From Bacilli bacterium (lineage in GTDB: Bacteria > Bacillota_I > Bacilli_A > RF39 > UBA660): DNA of 9,116 bases. Within the stretch, counting starts at the first letter, position 1, and every line of letters begins with the position of its first letter. The DNA is taken from the NCBI GenBank assembly GCA_028685445.1, contig JAQUDY010000036.1:1-9116 (forward strand), in the 5' to 3' direction. Below are positions 5,562 to 9,116 of the stretch, one piece after another. The position numbers and the translations under genes are program-made. Under the pieces are notes generated by a model that saw only the letters and a list, made by a program, of their open reading frames with translations, did not search any database and was not told the origin of the DNA.

Positions 5562-8500
5562 TGTATTTTAACAATGTGTTCATTAATATCAAAAGATTCT
5601 TTTATAGAGTCTTTTTTTGTGATATTAAGTGCTAATGTTTCTTCCATTATATATTCTTTATAAGTATTAATAACATTGTCTATTACATTATTAGATTCAT
5701 AATAAATATTAATTCGATCTATAACATTAAGATTCAATTCTTTTCTTATATTTTGGATTTTACTAACGAATTCTCTAGCTAAACCTTCTAATATTAATTC
5801 TTCAGTTATTTCAGTGTTTAAAATCACAAAATTATTATTATTCATCCCTACATCTAGACCTGTTTTTGATGATATTTTTATTTCAATCATTGATGAGTTT
5901 ACTAAAATATTTTCTCCTTCTATATTTAAAGTTAGCTCATAACCATTTTCTAATTTTGTTATTTCTTCATTAGTTAAATTTTCTAACACTTTACCAAAAG
6001 CTTTGATTTTACTTCCTAATATTTTACCAACTTCTTTAAAGTTAGGCTTAACACTTAAGTTCATATAATTATTTAAGTTATCTACATATTTTATTTTTTT
6101 GACATTCAACTCTTCTTTTATTAAGTCAGTCAAATCATTTATTATATCTTTATTTTTAGCATCTAATAGTATCTCTGATAGTGGTTGACGAACTTTTATT
6201 TTTGATTCTTCCCTAACCATTCTTCCAATACTTATTAAATTTCTAACTAGGTCCATTTTATTTTCTAATTTTGGATCTATTAAAGACTCATCATATCTTG
6301 GAAAATCTGTTAAATGAACGGATTCTTTTCCAGTTAATTTTTGATATATTTCCTCTGATACGAAAGGTACAATAGGCGCTATAATCTTAGAAAAACCAGT
6401 TAAAACTTCGTATGTTGTTTGATAAACTGACTTTTTAGAATTATCTAGAAGACTTCCCCAAAAGCGATCACGATTTCTTCTTATGTACCAATTAGATAAA
6501 TCTTCTGATACGAAATCTGTTAAAGATTTTACTACTTTATGTAAATCATATTCCTCATAACTTTTGGTAACATATTTTAACATATTATTATATTTAGAGA
6601 TTAACCATCTATCAATTTCTTCTCTTTCTTCAAGTGGAATATCAAATTTTGTTATATCTATTCCATCCGTATTGGCATACATTGAAAAAAATGAATATGT
6701 ATTTTTTAGTGGATTAAAGAATTTAGAATATACTTCTTTAAGACCAGATAAATCGAATCTAAGTGGCATCCAAACCGGTGATACATATGGCATATAAAAT
6801 CTTACGACATCAGCGCCATATTCATCAAGTAAAGAAAATGGTTCTATTACATTCCCTCTACTTTTACTCATCTTTTTACCTTCAGAATCAAGTAATAAAT
6901 CATTAACCAAAACATTTTTAAATGGTGATACTCCTTTAACAAATGTTGATATTAGCAATAATGTATAAAACCATCCTCTTGTTTGATCTATTCCTTCACA
7001 AATAAAATCAGCTGGGAATTGAGTTTCGAATATTTCTTTATTTTTAAATGGATAATGATACTGAGCAAAAGGCATAGCTCCTGAATCAAACCAGCAATCT
7101 ATTACTTCATCTACTCTTTTCATGTTTTTGCCACATTTTTTACATTTAATATGAATATCATCTACATATGGACGATGTAAATCTACTTCCATATCAATTT
7201 TTTCTATTGCTTTTTCTATTAGTTCTTCTCTTGAGCCAATCATTTCATCATGTCCACAAGAGCAGCGCCATAATGGAAGTGGTGTTCCCCAATACCTGTT
7301 TCTAGATATTGCCCAGTCATTCATATTTGATAGCCAATTTCCAAAACGTTTTTCCCCTACATGATTAGGAAACCAATTCACTTTATTGTTCTCTTTTATA
7401 ATTTGATCTTTTATTTTTGTTACTTCCAAATAGAAGCTTGGTTTTGAATAATAAATAAGCTGACTTTGACATCTCCAACAATGTGGGTAATTATGGTTTA
7501 TTTTTTGTTTTTTAAACAGTTTATCATTTTCTTTTAAATATTTAATTATTTCTAAGTCGGCATCAAAGACTAATAAATCTTTCCATGGTCCTTCTGTATA
7601 TTTGCCATCTTCGCCTACTGGATTTATTACTGGTAAATCATATTTTCTACCGATTTCATAATCATCTTGACCAAAGGCAGGAGCCATATGAACTATTCCT
7701 GTGCCATCTTCCATACTTACGAATGTATCATTAGTTACAAAAAAAGCTTTTTTATCTACTTTAATAAATGGTAATAATTGATTATAGTTAGCATTTTCTA
7801 AGTCTTTACCAGTATATGTTTCAATTAATTCGTATTCATTTCCTAGGATTGTATTTACTAGTTTTTTTGCAACTATAAAGTTATAGCCAGCTGATTTAAC
7901 TTTTACATATTCTTCATTTGGGTTTACACATAGTGCAACATTTGCCAGAAGTGTCCAAGGTGTTGTTGTCCACACTAAAAAGTAAGCATCCAATTCATCA
8001 GACTTAAATGGTACAATAACTGTATCGACTGAAACGTCTTTATAACCTTGTGCTACTTCATGGCTAGCTAGGCCTGTTCCACACCTAGGACAATATGGAA
8101 GTATTTTATGTCCTTCATAAAATAATCCTTCATCAAAAAACTTCTTTAATATCCACCACTCAGTTTCAATATAATCATTATGATACGTTATATATGGATT
8201 CTTTAAATCAATAAATTGCCCCATTCTAATTGTAAGATTAGAAAATAACGCTTCATTTCTCATTACACTTTCGCGGCATTTTTCGTTAAACTTTGCTATC
8301 CCATAAGACTCAATATCATTTTTAGAACTAAATCCTAATTCCTTTTCTACCTCAAGTTCAACAGGAAGACCATGAGTATCCCATCCTATTTTGCGAAGTA
8401 CTTTATAGCCTTGCATAGTTTTATATTTACAAAATGAATCCTTTAAGAATTTTGCTAACATATGATGAAGTCCAGGGTATCCATTAGCAGTTGCTGGTCC

Positions 8501-8632
8501 ATCATAAAAAACAAAATGTCTTTCACGGTTATCTATTGATTTTTGAAAAATATTATTTTCTTCCCAGTATTTTGAAATCTTAGCCTCTATGTCTTTTACT
8601 TTGTCTTTACTAAGTTCTTCATATTTTTTCAT
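5546..8632 (-). CDS. ileS: Isoleucyl-tRNA synthetase, type 2 (IleRS2) with GxHH signature
   Basis: A 1028-residue class I synthetase that charges tRNA-Ile and edits misactivated valine. Visible in order: DGPATANGYPGLHHMLAKF at about 44-62, with Gly54-Leu-His-His57 where most class I enzymes have HxGH; GWDTHGLPVE (83-92); CPRC (181-184); CP1 editing site TTTPWTLLAN (222-231) and GTGIVHMAPAFGQDD (310-324); CWRC (385-388); WAISRNRYWGTPLP; Cys pairs at 457/459 and 497/500; CEGIDQTRGW; KMSKS (587-591); anticodon-binding region with WYIRRNRDRFW (715-725); and a C-terminal extension. Length, sequence around HIGH and the Cys pattern mark the eukaryote-like type 2 group, not the common bacterial type 1. 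The start is the ATG at 8632 with AGGAGG 4 nt upstream; the nine codons further upstream would overlap that site. It is controlled by an Ile T-box and ends inside a shared terminator. Confidence 0.96.
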   Translation of the reverse strand: MKKYEELSKDKVKDIEAKISKYWEENNIFQKSIDNRERHFVFYDGPATANGYPGLHHMLAKFLKDSFCKYKTMQGYKVLRKIGWDTHGLPVELEVEKELGFSSKNDIESYGIAKFNEKCRESVMRNEALFSNLTIRMGQFIDLKNPYITYHNDYIETEWWILKKFFDEGLFYEGHKILPYCPRCGTGLASHEVAQGYKDVSVDTVIVPFKSDELDAYFLVWTTTPWTLLANVALCVNPNEEYVKVKSAGYNFIVAKKLVNTILGNEYELIETYTGKDLENANYNQLLPFIKVDKKAFFVTNDTFVSMEDGTGIVHMAPAFGQDDYEIGRKYDLPVINPVGEDGKYTEGPWKDLLVFDADLEIIKYLKENDKLFKKQKINHNYPHCWRCQSQLIYYSKPSFYLEVTKIKDQIIKENNKVNWFPNHVGEKRFGNWLSNMNDWAISRNRYWGTPLPLWRCSCGHDEMIGSREELIEKAIEKIDMEVDLHRPYVDDIHIKCKKCGKNMKRVDEVIDCWFDSGAMPFAQYHYPFKNKEIFETQFPADFICEGIDQTRGWFYTLLLISTFVKGVSPFKNVLVNDLLLDSEGKKMSKSRGNVIEPFSLLDEYGADVVRFYMPYVSPVWMPLRFDLSGLKEVYSKFFNPLKNTYSFFSMYANTDGIDITKFDIPLEEREEIDRWLISKYNNMLKYVTKSYEEYDLHKVVKSLTDFVSEDLSNWYIRRNRDRFWGSLLDNSKKSVYQTTYEVLTGFSKIIAPIVPFVSEEIYQKLTGKESVHLTDFPRYDESLIDPKLENKMDLVRNLISIGRMVREESKIKVRQPLSEILLDAKNKDIINDLTDLIKEELNVKKIKYVDNLNNYMNLSVKPNFKEVGKILGSKIKAFGKVLENLTNEEITKLENGYELTLNIEGENILVNSSMIEIKISSKTGLDVGMNNNNFVILNTEITEELILEGLAREFVSKIQNIRKELNLNVIDRINIYYESNNVIDNVINTYKEYIMEETLALNITKKDSIKESFDINEHIVKIQIKRA
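6572..6599 (-). repeat. 28-nt near-identical repeat, copy inside ileS
   Basis: Matches 3145-3172 in the GH31 promoter at 27 of 28 positions, same orientation. Here it encodes SKYNNMLKY of IleRS and contains TGT-TAAAAT, which resembles an extended -10 box. The single difference (TTA against CTA in the ileS frame) would be silent. Confidence 0.6.
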
Positions 8633-8636
8633 ATTT

Positions 8637-8642
8637 CCTCCT
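8637..8642 (-). promoter_or_regulatory. ileS ribosome binding site AGGAGG, possibly masked by the T-box arm
   Basis: AGGAGG precedes the ATG at 8630-8632 by 4 nt and fixes that start. The T-box 3' arm GTCCTT upstream contains TCCT, which can pair with AGGA of this site, so it could act as an anti-SD when it is not held in the antiterminator. Confidence 0.8.
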
Positions 8643-8647
8643 AAAAT

Positions 8648-8704
8648 AAAAAAAATCATAAATTAAGGACGAGCATTACCCGTGGTACCACCTTATTTCA
8701 TGAT
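8648..8704 (-). terminator. Terminator-like hairpin containing the ileS antiterminator
   Basis: ATCATGAAATAAGG (8704-8691) pairs with CCTTAATTTATGAT (8668-8655) over 14 positions with one A-A mismatch and one G-U. It is followed at once by a T-run down to 8648. The AAGG/CCTT part is also the antiterminator base, so this hairpin encloses the T-box bulge and does not compete with it. Part of the 5' arm can instead join the CATG-ATAAT-CATG hairpin (8699-8711). Whether it really terminates is uncertain. Confidence 0.5.
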
Positions 8705-8863
8705 TATCATGCACTTATTTCTCGTAACGGGAGATATTCCGTTTTTTCCTAATATCAGAAAAACGCATCAGAAGTGATTTACTAATAATTTATTATACTT
8801 ATTTTCACCTAATATAAGCTCTCTTTAATAATTAGCTATTAGTCGTCTTCTTCGCTTGCTTTA
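8648..8863 (-). ncRNA. Isoleucine T-box riboswitch leader (specifier AUC)
   Basis: A leader of about 215 nt that reads uncharged tRNA-Ile. It carries the T-box AAGGTGGTACCACGG with the closing arm GCTCGTCCTT; ACGGG/CTCGT and AAGG/CCTT form the antiterminator around the UGG bulge. Stem I has an AG-bulge followed by CTTAT/ATAAG capped by a loop with GGTG. The CTAATA/TATTAG and GAAG/CTTC helices flank a specifier loop reading TAA-ATC-A, which places AUC (Ile) at 8776-8778. AACGG/CCGTT forms a Stem III-like hairpin just upstream of the T-box. Specifier and gene agree. The start is inferred from the promoter. Confidence 0.93.
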
Positions 8864-8869
8864 TATAGA

Positions 8870-8898
8870 ATTATATGTGATTCAGGCCCAAATGTCAA
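8870..8898 (-). promoter_or_regulatory. Perfect consensus sigma-A promoter of the ileS T-box unit
   Basis: Minus strand TTGACA (8893-8898), exactly 17 nt, TATAAT (8870-8875). Predicted start near 8863. It lies 17 nt past the stop codon of the truB-like gene, in a gap with no visible terminator. Confidence 0.92.
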
Positions 8899-8914
8899 AC
8901 AATATATGTACAAT

Positions 8915-9116
8915 TTAATAAAACATTACTGCTGGCTTGATTTTTTTATCATCTTTATGATATGGCTTATAAAGTGCAATTGCTTGATTATTTGAAGTAA
9001 ATAAAATATAATCTTTTATTTTCATATCAAGTATTTGTCCATTTCTAACTTTATATAATAATTCTGGATCTATTTCTAATCGAGGATATTTTTTTAATAT
9101 CTCTTCTGGTTTAAAT
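8915..9116 (-). CDS. truB: C-terminal fragment, probable tRNA pseudouridine(55) synthase TruB
   Basis: The last 66 codons of a gene cut by the right edge of the window. The reading passes FKPEEILKKYPRLEIDPEL, KVRNGQIL, YILFTSNNQAIALYKPY and ends IKPAVMFY before TAA. TruB makes pseudouridine 55 in the T-loop of tRNAs. Its C-terminal end is a small PUA-like domain with a K-NGxxL turn, a beta strand with N-x-x-ALY and a KP-xMF type ending, and this fragment resembles that pattern in low-GC Firmicutes. The catalytic Asp region lies outside the window, so the call rests on this short tail only. Other PUA-like or RNA-modifying proteins are possible. It is upstream of ileS on the same strand but separated from it by a strong promoter and T-box. 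Confidence 0.62.
   Translation of the reverse strand, partial: FKPEEILKKYPRLEIDPELLYKVRNGQILDMKIKDYILFTSNNQAIALYKPYHKDDKKIKPAVMFY

Noticed and set aside
6564..6797. Plus-strand open frame inside ileS
   Set aside because: Antisense to conserved IleRS sequence with no ribosome binding site or family resemblance.
8633..8659. Nine-codon N-terminal extension of ileS starting at an upstream ATG
   Set aside because: The extension is encoded by the AGGAGG ribosome binding site and the T-run of the leader; the ATG at 8632 is the normal start.
1..9116. TGA read as Trp (Mollicutes code)
   Set aside because: All genes are intact under the standard code, Trp residues come from TGG, and stops are TAA. 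Absence of TGA stops is noted but does not show recoding.
1..9116. CRISPR array, insertion sequence, prophage or attachment site
   Set aside because: No regularly spaced repeats, transposase or integrase sequence, terminal inverted repeats or tRNA gene was seen.

Overview
This is a very AT-rich bacterial window carrying housekeeping genes of a low-GC Firmicutes/Tenericutes-like organism. My best guess is a gut Bacilli lineage near RF39, Erysipelotrichales or Acholeplasma. The reasons are two T-box leaders, consensus sigma-A promoters (TTGACA-17-TATAAT), strong AGGAGG-type ribosome binding sites, a Bacillus-type cysteine-free ribosomal protein S4, and a TarI-like cytidylyltransferase. Every visible stop codon is TAA. 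The genes stay open under the standard code, so TGA need not be read as Trp. The taxonomic placement is inference.

Layout, left to right. (1) Positions 1-733, minus strand: a promoter inside the 3' end of the upstream gene drives a leucine T-box leader (specifier CUU, canonical terminator/antiterminator). The leader is followed by a three-TM small membrane protein and then, with no gap, leuS (GTG start, cut by the window edge). (2) 711-3122, minus: an 803-residue cytoplasmic GH31 protein that keeps the nucleophile motif but has Tyr at the general acid/base position and other active-site changes. (3) 3194-3904, minus: a TarI/IspD-family cytidylyltransferase with its own extended -10 promoter. 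(4) 4038-4721, plus: an unrecognised two-TM, Lys/Asn-rich protein, transcribed divergently and ended by its own terminator. (5) 4754-5535, plus: rpsD with a perfect consensus promoter, a structured leader of about 145 nt that looks like an S4 autoregulatory RNA, and a TTG start. (6) 5534-5561: a perfect 28-bp palindrome acting as shared terminator between convergent rpsD and ileS. (7) 5546-8898, minus: ileS, a type-2 isoleucyl-tRNA synthetase with the altered GxHH signature in place of HxGH, behind an isoleucine T-box (specifier AUC) and a perfect consensus promoter. (8) 8915-9116, minus: the C-terminal end of a TruB-like tRNA pseudouridine synthase.

How it works together: the window is mostly translation machinery under RNA-level feedback. 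LeuRS and IleRS are each controlled by uncharged cognate tRNA, and S4 probably by itself. The points most worth a second look are the GxHH IleRS2 (expected to be strongly mupirocin-insensitive), the GH31 protein lacking its acid/base Asp, the ileS T-box whose only terminator-like hairpin contains the antiterminator, the small membrane protein placed inside the leucine-responsive leuS unit, the crossing helices in the rpsD leader, and a 28-nt near-identical stretch shared by the GH31 promoter and the inside of ileS. I see no mobile element, CRISPR array, tRNA or rRNA gene, and no clearly new multi-gene system.
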